Of a DNA stretch of 64,000 bases, positions 8,791 to 17,914 are shown piece after piece. The stretch is from Pseudomonas sp. H9 (GTDB lineage: Bacteria; Pseudomonadota; Gammaproteobacteria; Pseudomonadales; Pseudomonadaceae): contig NZ_SMOK01000010.1 of the NCBI RefSeq assembly GCF_004353925.1, forward strand, positions 1 through 64,000. The letters are read 5' to 3'. Below the pieces are notes generated by a model, which did not search any database, was not told where the DNA came from, and worked only from the letters and a program-made list of their open reading frames with translations. Each line of letters opens with the position of its first letter. Positions within the stretch are counted from its first letter, which is position 1. The position numbers were made by a program, and so were the translations under genes.

Positions 8791-10359
8791 TTACTGCTTC
8801 TTCATTTTCTCTTCGATTTTCTTGTCTACGTCAGCACGGATCTGATCGATGCTGAAGCTGGCCGGGCGCTGGCTCGGCGGGTAATCGACAAAGGTCTGCA
8901 GGAACGCCGCAGCTTTACGCGTACCCTGGAAAATCAGGTAGTCGTTCTTGGCCAGGAAGTCGTAATACTGGTCCGACACCACGTCGGCACGCTCATACGG
9001 ATCCATGCGCAGGTTGAACAGCTTAGGTACCCGCAGGCAAACGAAAGGTTCGCTCCACACCTGCATACCACCAGGCGCACGCTGTTCACAGAACACCAGT
9101 TTCCAGTCGCCAAAGCGCATGGACACCAAGTCACCGTCGTCACTGAAGTAGTAGAACTCGTCACGCGCACTCTTATCAGCCTTGCCGGTCAGGTAGTCCA
9201 GCTGGTTGTAACCGTCCAGGTGCACCTTGAAGTTCTTGCCGTCGAGGTCTGCGCCTTTGAGCAGGCGCTCTTTGATGTCGGTATCGCCCACTGCGGCCAA
9301 CAGCGTCGGGAACCAGTCCAGGCCCGAGAACATCTGGGTCGAAACCGTGTCTGCCTTGATCTTGCCAGGCCAGCGCACGATTGCCGGTACGCGGAAAGCC
9401 CCCTCCCAGTTGGAGTTCTTCTCGTTACGGAACGGCGTGGTGGCCGCATCTGGCCAGGACCATTGGTTCGGACCGTTATCGGTGGTGTAGACGACAATGG
9501 TGTTGTCGGTGATTTTCAGATCATCCAGCTTCTTCAGCAGTTTGCCGACATCACCGTCATGCTCAAGCATGCCGTCGGCATACTCGTTGCCGATCATGCC
9601 GCTCTGCCCGCGCATGGCCTCGCGCACGTGGGTGTAGGCATGCATGCGGGTGGTGTTCATCCACACGAAAAATGGTTTGCTGGCCTTGACCTGCTTGTCC
9701 ATGAAGTCCATCGCTGCCTGCGTGGTTTCATCGTCGATGGTTTCCATGCGTTTCTTGTTCAGGGCACCGGTGTCTTCGATCTTGCCGTCGGCGCTGGATT
9801 TGATCACACCGCGTGGCGAAGCTGCCTTGGTGAAGGCTTCGTCGTCTTTGGGCCAATACGGACGCTCCGGTTCCTCTTCGGCGTTCAAGTGGTAGAGGTT
9901 ACCGAAGAATTCATCGAAGCCATGGTTGGTCGGCAGGTACTCATCGCGGTCGCCAAGGTGGTTCTTGCCGAACTGCCCGGTGGCGTACCCTTGCGCCTTG
10001 AGCGCCTGGGCAATGGTTACATCACGCGCCTGCAGGCCGACCGGAACCCCCGGCATGCCGACCTTGGACAGCCCGGTACGCAGCGCCGACTGCCCGGTGA
10101 TGAAAGTCGAGCGCCCGGCTGTGCAACTGTTTTCGGCGTAGTAATCGGTGAACAACATCCCTTCTTTGGCGATCCGGTCAATGTTGGGGGTCTGATAGCC
10201 CACCACCCCCTTGCCGTAGGCGCTGATGTTGGTCTGCCCGATGTCATCACCGAAGATCACCAGAATGTTGGGTTTATCCGCAGCAAACGCGGTGCTCATA
10301 CCCGTCGCCACACTCGCGGCGAGCGTCAGTGTTGTTAACCACCTCTTACTGAGTTTCAT
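8791..10359 (-). CDS. Exported arylsulfatase-type sulfatase
   Basis: A 522-residue periplasmic or secreted type I sulfatase that hydrolyses sulfate esters. It has a signal peptide ending at STAFA-AD (about residue 27), the metal-binding IFGDDIG (Asp38 and Asp39), and the formylglycine signature SCTAGRS, in which Cys79 must be oxidised for activity. Later segments NHGFDEFFGN, TTDNGPNQ and DWFPTLL fit the alkaline-phosphatase-like fold. The ATG at 10359 begins the signal peptide. No formylglycine-generating enzyme gene is in the window, so maturation must rely on another locus or on neighbours. It lies downstream of the bat/moxR genes with a 99-bp gap that holds a hairpin. Confidence 0.9.
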   Translation of the reverse strand: MKLSKRWLTTLTLAASVATGMSTAFAADKPNILVIFGDDIGQTNISAYGKGVVGYQTPNIDRIAKEGMLFTDYYAENSCTAGRSTFITGQSALRTGLSKVGMPGVPVGLQARDVTIAQALKAQGYATGQFGKNHLGDRDEYLPTNHGFDEFFGNLYHLNAEEEPERPYWPKDDEAFTKAASPRGVIKSSADGKIEDTGALNKKRMETIDDETTQAAMDFMDKQVKASKPFFVWMNTTRMHAYTHVREAMRGQSGMIGNEYADGMLEHDGDVGKLLKKLDDLKITDNTIVVYTTDNGPNQWSWPDAATTPFRNEKNSNWEGAFRVPAIVRWPGKIKADTVSTQMFSGLDWFPTLLAAVGDTDIKERLLKGADLDGKNFKVHLDGYNQLDYLTGKADKSARDEFYYFSDDGDLVSMRFGDWKLVFCEQRAPGGMQVWSEPFVCLRVPKLFNLRMDPYERADVVSDQYYDFLAKNDYLIFQGTRKAAAFLQTFVDYPPSQRPASFSIDQIRADVDKKIEEKMKKQ

Positions 10360-10404
10360 ATGGCCTTGTCTCCGTCCGGCTTTACTGACAGGGGCCACGA
10401 CTGC

Positions 10405-10444
10405 GCGCACAAAAGGTACCGGTTGGCTTATGGCCTCTGTGCGC
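10405..10444 (-). other. Imperfect hairpin between the HAD gene and the sulfatase gene
   Basis: GCGCACA at 10405-10411 pairs with TGTGCGC at 10438-10444, with a few more inner pairs. No run of T follows on the minus strand, so it is not a standard terminator. It could protect a processed mRNA end or partly reduce transcription into the sulfatase gene. Confidence 0.5.
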
Positions 10445-10458
10445 CTGCGGTTTTTTAT

Positions 10459-11460
10459 TTACTGGCTTTCGATGCTCTCGAAGGGATACACGCGTTTCCA
10501 CTCACGGGCCATGTCAACCACGGTCCAGTCGTGCTGCTTGGCGGCAATCAGGGCCTTGTCCAAACGGCCGATCTTGCTGTCGTGGTCATAGGCCCACTCG
10601 CGCTTGCTGTCGGTATGGTGCACCAGGCCTGCAAAGCGCTTGCCGGGCCCGGCCATGGTCCACTGCAGCATTTGCAGGTCACCGTCGGAATTGCCGAAGG
10701 CCAGGATAGGCCGACGGCCAATGAGCGAATCGATGCTGACCGGTTTACCCGGGCCATCGTCGTTGTGCACCAGTTTGGGCAGACGCTGAATCGACAGTTG
10801 GCCGCCCTTGTCCTGGAAGCGTGCGTCGAGGGTGGTGCCAATCACCTGCTCAGGCGGTATGCCGTAGACCTCCTCAGCGAACGCCCGCATAAAGGCCACC
10901 TCGCCACCTGAAACAATGTAGGTTTTGAAGCCATTGGCGCGCAGGTACTCAAGTAATTCCAACATCGGCGCAAACACCATTTCGGTGTAGGGCTTCTTGG
11001 TTTTGGGATGCATGCTACTGGCAAGCCAGCGACGCGCTTGCGCAATGAATGCCTCGGTGCTGACACCGGAATGAGTCGCTGCGACGATCTTCAGCATGCC
11101 ATCCATACCGCTGGCCGCCAGGGCTTTCTGGTCGCCCTCCAGCACAGCCTTGAACGGTTGCTGGGTTTTCCACTCGGGGTGTTGCGGAGCCAAACGTTTG
11201 ACTTCGTCGAGGGAAAAAAGCAGCTCAAAATACATGGGCTGCTCGCTCCACAAGGTGCCGTCATTGTCGAACACCGCAATGCGTTCGGCGGGTGCGACGT
11301 AGTCTTTGCCGCCCTCCTGGGTGACGGCACCGACAAACGCTTCGATGGCCTGCCGCGAGGCGCCGTTGTACCACGACGGAAGTGGGTCGGCGGCCATTGC
11401 CAGCAGCGGCAGCAGCAACAGCAGGCTGTAGAGCCAGCGCAAACGCAGTAACTGAGGCAT
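10459..11460 (-). CDS. Exported HAD-superfamily phosphatase
   Basis: A 333-residue protein with a signal peptide (hydrophobic LLLLLPLLAMA, cleavage near residue 24) and a HAD phosphatase domain. Motif I is FDNDGTLW with catalytic Asp65 and Asp67. Motif II lies in YIVSGGEV and motif IV in AFGNSDGDLQML. The cap region lies between motifs I and II. It should dephosphorylate a small molecule in the periplasm, but the substrate is unknown; phosphoserine-phosphatase-like is the closest description. The ATG at 11460 has AAGGA 6 nt upstream. It sits 42 bp after the batD-like gene on the same strand and probably in the same operon. Confidence 0.85.
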   Translation of the reverse strand: MPQLLRLRWLYSLLLLLPLLAMAADPLPSWYNGASRQAIEAFVGAVTQEGGKDYVAPAERIAVFDNDGTLWSEQPMYFELLFSLDEVKRLAPQHPEWKTQQPFKAVLEGDQKALAASGMDGMLKIVAATHSGVSTEAFIAQARRWLASSMHPKTKKPYTEMVFAPMLELLEYLRANGFKTYIVSGGEVAFMRAFAEEVYGIPPEQVIGTTLDARFQDKGGQLSIQRLPKLVHNDDGPGKPVSIDSLIGRRPILAFGNSDGDLQMLQWTMAGPGKRFAGLVHHTDSKREWAYDHDSKIGRLDKALIAAKQHDWTVVDMAREWKRVYPFESIESQ

Positions 11461-11502
11461 AGTGCGTCCTTGAAAAGTCACCTTGGGCCTGACCCATGAA
11501 CG

Positions 11503-12807
11503 TCAGGGATTCAGCGGTTTCAATCCATGTGGCAATTGAGCATCTGTACAGTTCGTTAACTGCTGACGCGATTTCGTCAGTGTTTCGAGCAGGTCTGCTG
11601 GTGTTTCATCACGTGAGCCGCCTGGGCCGAAGCGAATTTTCAGCAAGTCTAGTGAACGTTTAGCATTTGGGTCAGACAATTCTTCAGTAAATGCCGACAG
11701 CGTCCGCTTTCCACTGCTACGCCGCACCCATAAATACAGGGCGCTCAATTGCAATGGCCGCTCGTTCACCTGCTGGCGCAGCAACTGCCAGGCATAATCC
11801 GCCGAGGCCAGCCAAGCGTTGCGACGGCGTTGCCGCCAAGCGTGGTACCCGGTCAACGCGGCCCGCCCCCAAGGCCGGGCAAAATAGATCAGGCCGCCGC
11901 CCACCAACAGCAACACCCCCAGCAGCACCCCATGCCCGGACAACCGCACATGCGCCTGGCGGCCTAGCGCACGTAAGTCGTCGTTGAGGGAAAACGGTGC
12001 CTGATAGCTGCCCTTGGCGGCTTCAAAGCTCACAGCGTCCAGGGTCGCCGTTTGCAATTGCCCGCTACTGGCGTCCCACCAGGTGAAGGCAATAGGCGGC
12101 AGGCTGAGCTTGCCTTGCTGGCCGATCACATAGGTCACGCTGTCTTCGCGCTTGCCACCGGACACGCCGCCACGGCCATCGCTCAAGGCGTTGACGCTGG
12201 GGGTCTGCACATAGCGCTTCAAACCCGGCACCTGGGCAAATGTCGGCGGCGGGATCAGCATGGCCTGGGCGCCTTGCGCCTCGATCACTACTTGCCGGGT
12301 CACACTGTCGCCCACACGCAAGGGGTCGTGCGAGCGTTGCACCGACTGGCGGATGCTCAAGGCATTGGCCACAAGGTGCTGTTGCTTACCAGCGCCGGTT
12401 TGCGCTTTGGCGACAAAACTCAGCGGCTGGCTGTTGACCGTGACCAAACCATCGCCCTGCCCCGGCCGCACCTGAAAGGCCAGCGCCGGGATGCTGAAGG
12501 ACTGCGCGGCCTGCGGCGTAATCTGGTAGGTGTAGCGCAAGCCGAAGAAGGCCTTGCCATCGTGCTGTTGGTTCAGGTGCTCGGCTTCGCCGCCTGGGGG
12601 CGTGACCAGGGCACCGGGCAATTCAAGCTTGGGCAGGATGGGAGCTGCGGTGAACCAGGTGTCGACCAGCAGGTCGACTTGCAGACTGAGCGTACCACCG
12701 ACCATGACCTCGGCCTGCGGCACCAGGCGGCTTTGCACCCGCACCTCAGGCTCTGCGCTGGCAAGCAGCGGTACACACACCAGCAAGATCAACAGCAACC
12801 TCCTCAT
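11503..12807 (-). CDS. BatD-like (oxygen-tolerance) protein
   Basis: A 434-residue protein with a signal peptide (LLLILLVCVPLLASA), a large periplasmic part made of BatD-type beta domains (about residues 25-290), one transmembrane helix (about 303-322, LGVLLLVGGGLIYFA) and a cytoplasmic tail. Bat proteins were named for aerotolerance in Bacteroides; with MoxR ATPases they are believed to act in protein maturation at the membrane. The ATG at 12807 overlaps the stop of the upstream vWA/TPR gene by 4 bp, which fixes the start and implies coupling. Position and order match the usual moxR-DUF58-batA-batB/C-batD arrangement. Confidence 0.85.
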   Translation of the reverse strand: MRRLLLILLVCVPLLASAEPEVRVQSRLVPQAEVMVGGTLSLQVDLLVDTWFTAAPILPKLELPGALVTPPGGEAEHLNQQHDGKAFFGLRYTYQITPQAAQSFSIPALAFQVRPGQGDGLVTVNSQPLSFVAKAQTGAGKQQHLVANALSIRQSVQRSHDPLRVGDSVTRQVVIEAQGAQAMLIPPPTFAQVPGLKRYVQTPSVNALSDGRGGVSGGKREDSVTYVIGQQGKLSLPPIAFTWWDASSGQLQTATLDAVSFEAAKGSYQAPFSLNDDLRALGRQAHVRLSGHGVLLGVLLLVGGGLIYFARPWGRAALTGYHAWRQRRRNAWLASADYAWQLLRQQVNERPLQLSALYLWVRRSSGKRTLSAFTEELSDPNAKRSLDLLKIRFGPGGSRDETPADLLETLTKSRQQLTNCTDAQLPHGLKPLNP

Positions 12808-14396
12808 GGCTTGCTCTCCAACGGCTGGCGTGCCGCGTTCTGCAGCGTGAACTTGCGCTTGAGAAACTGCGCCGGTGAAGTCGTCAGGTTGTTCAACCAT
12901 TGTTCATCAGAGGCCGCCTGCGCGGTGCTCACCTGCTTTTGCTGCCCTGCGCTGGGCGTCTGATCTTCCACCACTTTGTCGGCTTGCAAATCCGGTGTGC
13001 CGGCTTCTTGCTGGTCCTCGTAGTCCTTCAGCAGTGCCTGAGCCAAGGCCAGGTTGGCTTTGGCCTGGGGGAAGTCCGGTTGTTTGGCCAGTGCTTGTTG
13101 GTAGGCGCTGATGGCCTGGGGAAACTTGAACAAGTGCACATAGATATTGCCCAAGTAGAAATGGGCTGTTGCACGGTCAAGTCCGGCAAAGTTCGCCAGT
13201 GCTGCCGGGTAGTCGGCAGCGTTGTAGGCCGCCACCCCTTTCCAGTAGCGATCGCTGAAATGCTCGGCGGCCTGCGGAAACTGTCGGTGCTCAAAGGCCC
13301 AGCGGCCTTGTTGGTCAGGGGTCAGGAAGGCATCGGCCAGTGCCCCGGCGCGCGCGGGCTCAACCACTGCACCAACCATCAACAACGCCAGCACGCCTAG
13401 CCAGTTCACCCGCCAGCCGCGCCGCACACAGCAGAGGGCAACCAACGCCAACGGCCAGCACAGCCAATAGCCAGCGTCTTTCCAGTGCACCTGTTGTTGA
13501 TCGCCCTGAACCGCTTGAAAATGCTGTTGCGCATGCAGGGTGACCCAGTCGAGGTCATCATCGTTGAGGGTCAGGCTGCCTAGCGGAGCGTTGGCCGCTT
13601 GTGCCAGTTGCTTCAGTGCCTGGGTGTCGAAGGTGGCTTGCACCGGCTGGCCATCTTCGGTAATGCGCGGGCGCCCCTTGGCATCGAGCACCACGCCGCT
13701 GTCCTGGCTGCCGACCGCCAGCACCAACACTTGCAGGTCACTACCCGTCAACAGCTTGGGGATATCCGGCAATTGCCCGGGCGCACCACCATCGGTGACC
13801 AACAACAGCGTGCCGGGCATCTTTTCGGCGTCCAGTAGCTTGCGCGCCTGTTCGATCACGCCGATGACATCTTTGCCCGACTGGCTGATCAGGTCGGTGC
13901 TCAGCGCCTGCAGGAAGGTATCGAGCAGTGCCGGGTCTTCGGTAGCCGGCAATACCAGGTGTGCCGTGCCGGCATAAGCGATCAATGCGGTGCGGGCCCC
14001 GGCACGGCGCTGGATCAAGTCATGCAGCATGTGCTTGGCAGCGAGCAGGCGCGAAGGTGGCACGTCGTTGGCGTCCATTGACGGCGACAGGTCGACGGCC
14101 AGTATCAGCGGCGCGCGGTTGTCGAGAAAATCCGGCGTGTCCTGTGTCCAGGTTGGGCCGGCGGCGGCCACGGCGCCCAGCCCCAGCAACACCGCCAGCA
14201 GGTGCACAGGCTGCACACGTGGCTGGTGCTCGGGGATGATCAGCAGCGCCTCCACCAGGTGTGGGGCAATCAGCCCCCGCAACTGGCGGCGCAGGTCGTG
14301 GCGACGCATCCAGCCCCAGGGCAGCACAATTGCCGGCACAATCAGCAACAGCCACAGCGGGCGCAAAAAGTGGAAGGCGCTAAGGTCGATATCCAT
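12804..14396 (-). CDS. BatB/BatC-like vWA and TPR membrane protein
   Basis: A 530-residue protein combining two usual Bat parts. The order is an N-terminal membrane helix (about residues 12-28), a second near 60, and a von Willebrand A domain with the MIDAS motif DLSPSMD at about 87-93. Further membrane segments lie around 310-350, and TPR repeats follow at about 380-470 (the AANFAGLDRATAHFYLG and AISAYQQALAKQ regions). The polar tail lacks recognisable motifs. The vWA domain is expected in the periplasm near a metal-dependent partner, with the TPR part probably on the same side. It starts 1 bp after the batA-like stop. Confidence 0.87.
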   Translation of the reverse strand: MDIDLSAFHFLRPLWLLLIVPAIVLPWGWMRRHDLRRQLRGLIAPHLVEALLIIPEHQPRVQPVHLLAVLLGLGAVAAAGPTWTQDTPDFLDNRAPLILAVDLSPSMDANDVPPSRLLAAKHMLHDLIQRRAGARTALIAYAGTAHLVLPATEDPALLDTFLQALSTDLISQSGKDVIGVIEQARKLLDAEKMPGTLLLVTDGGAPGQLPDIPKLLTGSDLQVLVLAVGSQDSGVVLDAKGRPRITEDGQPVQATFDTQALKQLAQAANAPLGSLTLNDDDLDWVTLHAQQHFQAVQGDQQQVHWKDAGYWLCWPLALVALCCVRRGWRVNWLGVLALLMVGAVVEPARAGALADAFLTPDQQGRWAFEHRQFPQAAEHFSDRYWKGVAAYNAADYPAALANFAGLDRATAHFYLGNIYVHLFKFPQAISAYQQALAKQPDFPQAKANLALAQALLKDYEDQQEAGTPDLQADKVVEDQTPSAGQQKQVSTAQAASDEQWLNNLTTSPAQFLKRKFTLQNAARQPLESKP

Positions 14397-14397
14397 C

Positions 14398-15399
14398 TCA
14401 GCCTCCCGCCCCTGTTGTGGGTGCCTCACGCTGCAGCAGCCAGGCCGACAGTGCCGCGACGCCATGGCTGACCAGCAGCAACAGCAGCGCCGCGCCCAAG
14501 GGCAGCCAGAACAGGTCGCGCTTGGGTTGGTGGCTCAAGGTCTTCACCTGATGTGGGGTGATCTGATCCAGCGTCGTATAGACCGCCTGCAAGGCCTGCC
14601 GATCATCTGCGCGAAAGAAGCGCCCACCAGTGCTGCTGGCGATGTGTTGCAGGGTTGCCAGGTCAACCTTGGCTTCGCCGCTGGCCTGGGGATCACCGAT
14701 GCCGATGGTGTGCACTTTAATGCCGCGCTGCCTGGCCAATTGCGCGGCATGGTCAGGGGTAATGGCACTGCCGGTGTCGTTGCCGTCGGTCAACAGAATC
14801 AGCACTTTTTCCTGCTCGCCGGCTTTCTCGAACAGTTTGATGCTCAGCCCGATCGCATCCCCCAGCGCCGTATTCGGCCCGGCCATGCCGATACCGACTT
14901 CATCGAGCAGCATCGCAAGGCTGGCATGATCCAGAGTAAACGGAGCCTGCGGATAGGCACCGGTGCCAAACACGATCAAACCAATGCGGTCATCCTTGCG
15001 CTGTGCGATAAAGTCGCGCACCACCCCTTTTACCGCAGTCAAACGATCGGTCCGGGCGCCACTGGCGTCGGTGTAATCCTGGGTTTGCATGGACTGGGAG
15101 ATATCAATGGCCAGCATCATGTCGCGGATGGGCTGCTGGTGCTCAATGGCTTGCTCGACCCACACCGGGCGCGCGCAAGCTGCGACAATCAGCGTCCAGA
15201 CCAGCAGGTTCAGCAGCAGCTGCCAACGCCCGCCGCTGGCCACTGCGGTGCCCGGCTGCGGACTAACGGCGCGGTTCATGGCGGCAAAGAATGGCACCCG
15301 CACTGAGCTGCGTGTCAGCTGATAGACGCCCAGGTAACGGTAGGCCAGCCAGGGTAATGGCAGCAGCAACAGCACCCAGAGGTAGTCAAACTGCCACAT
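14398..15399 (-). CDS. BatA-like vWA membrane protein
   Basis: A 333-residue protein. Two membrane helices near the N terminus (about residues 4-20 and 48-68) lead into a von Willebrand A domain with MIDAS motif DISQS (about 86-90) and later MIDAS residues in LLTDGNDTGS. A C-terminal membrane helix is present (LFWLPLGAALLLLL). The ATG at 15399 lies 14 bp inside the preceding gene, in line with tight packing. MIDAS domains bind a divalent metal and a partner acidic side chain, and in MoxR systems they are thought to recognise the client protein. Confidence 0.87.
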   Translation of the reverse strand: MWQFDYLWVLLLLPLPWLAYRYLGVYQLTRSSVRVPFFAAMNRAVSPQPGTAVASGGRWQLLLNLLVWTLIVAACARPVWVEQAIEHQQPIRDMMLAIDISQSMQTQDYTDASGARTDRLTAVKGVVRDFIAQRKDDRIGLIVFGTGAYPQAPFTLDHASLAMLLDEVGIGMAGPNTALGDAIGLSIKLFEKAGEQEKVLILLTDGNDTGSAITPDHAAQLARQRGIKVHTIGIGDPQASGEAKVDLATLQHIASSTGGRFFRADDRQALQAVYTTLDQITPHQVKTLSHQPKRDLFWLPLGAALLLLLVSHGVAALSAWLLQREAPTTGAGG

Positions 15400-15892
15400 G
15401 ATGGGTCTCGATCCAGGTTCGGCTGGCGGCAAACAGCGCCTGCACTTCGTGTGGCTCGATACTCAAGAGCTCTGCATCCGGCGCATAGGCCAAGGTGAAC
15501 AGTCGCGCTGCGAATTGCTCAGGCAGCGGTTGCCGTGCATGCGTGGTGAGAAATCCTTGCCACTGCGCACCGCTGAGCGCAGCAACCGCCTGGGCATTTG
15601 CCGCCGACAAGGCAACGCGTTTGAGCAGAACGGGCAGTTCGCGCAAGCTCTGCAAGCGTTGAGTCACATCAGTCAGATCAGCCGCCAGGCCATCGAGCAC
15701 CATCAGCGCTTGCCGTCGGTAGCGGTTGCGTTGCCAGCGCTGCCATCGGCGCAGCGCCCACCATGCAAAACAGCACACTGCGATTAACAACAGCACCAGC
15801 CATCCCCAGGTCTGCGGTAGGTAGCTGAACGGTGGCGTCGGCAAGGGTAACTCCTGCAACTGATCGACACTCGGCAGCACTGGCGTGGTCAT
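15386..15892 (-). CDS. DUF4381 domain protein
   Basis: A 168-residue single-pass membrane protein. The N terminus LPSVDQLQELPLPTPPFSYLPQTWGW is followed by a membrane helix at about residues 30-47 and a basic, helical cytoplasmic part. This arrangement fits DUF4381, a family regularly encoded between DUF58 and the first vWA gene of bat operons. Its start overlaps the DUF58 stop by 4 bp and its end overlaps the next gene by 14 bp. Its role in the complex is unknown; a scaffold linking the MoxR/DUF58 pair to the membrane vWA proteins is a reasonable guess. Confidence 0.82.
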   Translation of the reverse strand: MTTPVLPSVDQLQELPLPTPPFSYLPQTWGWLVLLLIAVCCFAWWALRRWQRWQRNRYRRQALMVLDGLAADLTDVTQRLQSLRELPVLLKRVALSAANAQAVAALSGAQWQGFLTTHARQPLPEQFAARLFTLAYAPDAELLSIEPHEVQALFAASRTWIETHHVAV

Positions 15893-16848
15893 CGCATGAT
15901 CCCCGACAGCCGCCCCAGCTCCCGTCGCACTTGCATCAGCGGGTCTTCGCCGGTGCTGATCATCATCACCGGCACCTGACTACGTTGCAGCAGCTCGGCG
16001 ACCTGTTGCAGCCGGCCGGACAGAAACTCCGTCATCGGCCGGTGTACCTGGCGGCGTCCGATCTCCAGCTCAACCTGCAGCTGACCCTGGGTGACCGTCA
16101 CCCGTCCCTGCTGTGGCAGCGCCAGGGCCAACGGGTCATACACCTGCATGGCGATCACATCGTTGTGCGCACTCAGCTGACGCAGCAATTGCAAGGTGTG
16201 CTGCGAAGCACCCGAAAAGTCACTGATGATGCACACCAGGCTGTCATGCCCGGCATTGGCAATGCAGTTACGCAACACCTGATCCAACTGGTTGGCATCT
16301 TCGTGGTCCGGGCTCGTGGCCGAGAGTGCGTGGTTGCTGCGTATCACCGCAGCACACAACGTTTCGACCCGCGCCCGGCTGCGCAACGGTCGCACGTACT
16401 GCACCTGATGATCGTCAAACACCAGCCCGCCGACACGGTCACCGGCGTGCAGGGCAATCCATGCAGACAATGCCGCAAGCTCGGCAGCCGTGACCGACTT
16501 GAAACTGCGCTTCGAGCCGAAAAACATGTTCATGCGTTGATCGACCACCAGCAGCGTCGGGCGGTCGCGCTCTTCGGTAAACGTGCGCACGAAGGGCTTG
16601 CCGAAGCGTAACGAGGCGCGCCAGTCCAGGTGGCGCAAATCATCGCCCGGGATGTAGCGGCGCAATTCATCGAAGCTCAGGCCCCGGCCACGCAGGCGTG
16701 AAGCATGGTTGCCGGAGAGGATGCTGGCCAACGGTTGGCGCGCCAGAAAGCTCAGGCCCCGCACCCGATGCTCCAGTGCCATGAGTTGGCCCAGTGACGC
16801 ATAGACCAGGCCATCGGCCTGGGCTGAACCTGAATGCGCGGCGGCCAT
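15889..16848 (-). CDS. DUF58 domain protein
   Basis: A 319-residue soluble protein with the DUF58 signature GDDLRHLDWRASLRFGKPFVRTF (residues about 70-92, broken here by position only) leading into a vWA-like fold with a degenerate MIDAS (VVDQRMNM). DUF58 proteins are the constant partner of MoxR ATPases. The start ATG lies 3 bp after the moxR stop. I see no membrane segment, so it should act in the cytoplasm between the ATPase and the membrane-bound Bat proteins. Confidence 0.87.
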   Translation of the reverse strand: MAAAHSGSAQADGLVYASLGQLMALEHRVRGLSFLARQPLASILSGNHASRLRGRGLSFDELRRYIPGDDLRHLDWRASLRFGKPFVRTFTEERDRPTLLVVDQRMNMFFGSKRSFKSVTAAELAALSAWIALHAGDRVGGLVFDDHQVQYVRPLRSRARVETLCAAVIRSNHALSATSPDHEDANQLDQVLRNCIANAGHDSLVCIISDFSGASQHTLQLLRQLSAHNDVIAMQVYDPLALALPQQGRVTVTQGQLQVELEIGRRQVHRPMTEFLSGRLQQVAELLQRSQVPVMMISTGEDPLMQVRRELGRLSGIMR

Positions 16849-16851
16849 GAG

Positions 16852-17826
16852 TCAGGCCGGGATCGCGACGCGATCAAGCAGCCGATCGATGACCTGATCG
16901 GCGCTGACGCCCTCGGCGACCGCGTCATAGGTCAGTTGCAAACGATGGCGCAGCACCGGATGCACCACCGCACGCACATCGTCCGGGGACACAAAGTCGT
17001 TGCCCGACAACCAGGCATGCGCCCGTGATACCCGATCCAGGCTGATGCCGCCGCGCGGGCTGGCGCCAATCTTGATCCAGCGCGCCAGGTCATCGTCGTA
17101 GCCCTGCGGCTTGCGTGTGGCGTTGATCAGGTCAATCACATAGCGGTCAATGGCCTCGGCCACATGCACGCCTGCCACTTCGCTACGCGCGGCGAACACC
17201 ACGTCTTGCGACAAACGCTGCACAGCGGATGCAGCCTTGCCTGCCTGCTGATCTTCACCACGCACCAGGCGCAACACCAGGGTTTCGTCTTCGACCTTGG
17301 GGTAGTCCAGTTGCAGTTTCATCAGGAAGCGGTCCATCTGTGCTTCCGGCAACGGGTAGGTGCCTTCTTGCTCAATGGGGTTTTGTGTAGCCAGCACCAT
17401 GAACAGCCCGGACATCGGATAACTCTGCCCGGCCACGGTGATCTGCCGTTCCTCCATGGCTTCCAGCAAGGCCGCCTGGACCTTGGCCGGTGCACGGTTG
17501 ATCTCGTCAGCGAGAATGACATTGCCGAACAGCGGCCCGGGCTGGAACTTGATCTGGTTGCCTTCAGCGGTTTGCTGGAGAATTTCGCCACCGGTGATAT
17601 CGGAAGGCAGCAAGTCCGGGGTGAACTGGATGCGCCGCATTGTGGCATCCAGGTGAGTGGCCAGGGCTTTGACCGTGCGGGTCTTGGCCAGCCCTGGCAG
17701 GCTCTCCAGCAGCACATGACCATTGGCCAACAGCCCAAGCAGCACATGGCGAATGGTGTCTGCCTGCCCCAGTACCTGTTGCGCCACACTGGCTTCCAGC
17801 GCTGATACCTGCTCGTGAATGGTCAC
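16852..17826 (-). CDS. MoxR-family AAA+ ATPase
   Basis: A 324-residue AAA+ ATPase of usual MoxR length. The Walker A position is occupied by ESLPGLAKT, Walker B is VILADEINRAP, sensor 1 lies in LATQNPIEQEGTYPLPEAQ, and the C-terminal AAA lid carries the RGGISLD motif. The start is a GTG at 17826: AGGGA lies about 8 nt upstream, and the reading frame before it lacks family similarity. MoxR ATPases act as chaperones that help cofactor insertion or complex assembly. It heads the run of bat genes and lies 88 bp downstream of the multiheme cytochrome gene on the same strand. Confidence 0.9.
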   Translation of the reverse strand: MTIHEQVSALEASVAQQVLGQADTIRHVLLGLLANGHVLLESLPGLAKTRTVKALATHLDATMRRIQFTPDLLPSDITGGEILQQTAEGNQIKFQPGPLFGNVILADEINRAPAKVQAALLEAMEERQITVAGQSYPMSGLFMVLATQNPIEQEGTYPLPEAQMDRFLMKLQLDYPKVEDETLVLRLVRGEDQQAGKAASAVQRLSQDVVFAARSEVAGVHVAEAIDRYVIDLINATRKPQGYDDDLARWIKIGASPRGGISLDRVSRAHAWLSGNDFVSPDDVRAVVHPVLRHRLQLTYDAVAEGVSADQVIDRLLDRVAIPA

Positions 17827-17914
17827 TGCTGTATTCCCTGACAAGGTGGCAATGGAATGAATCCTAGCAGCAGATGGGCTGCTCACAAGCCACCCCGGAT
17901 TGGGGAGTAGGCAC

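Noticed and set aside
8770..10338. A 522-codon plus-strand frame opposite the sulfatase
   Set aside because: The sulfatase on the other strand has a signal peptide and an intact formylglycine motif. The mirror frame has no ribosome site or domain.
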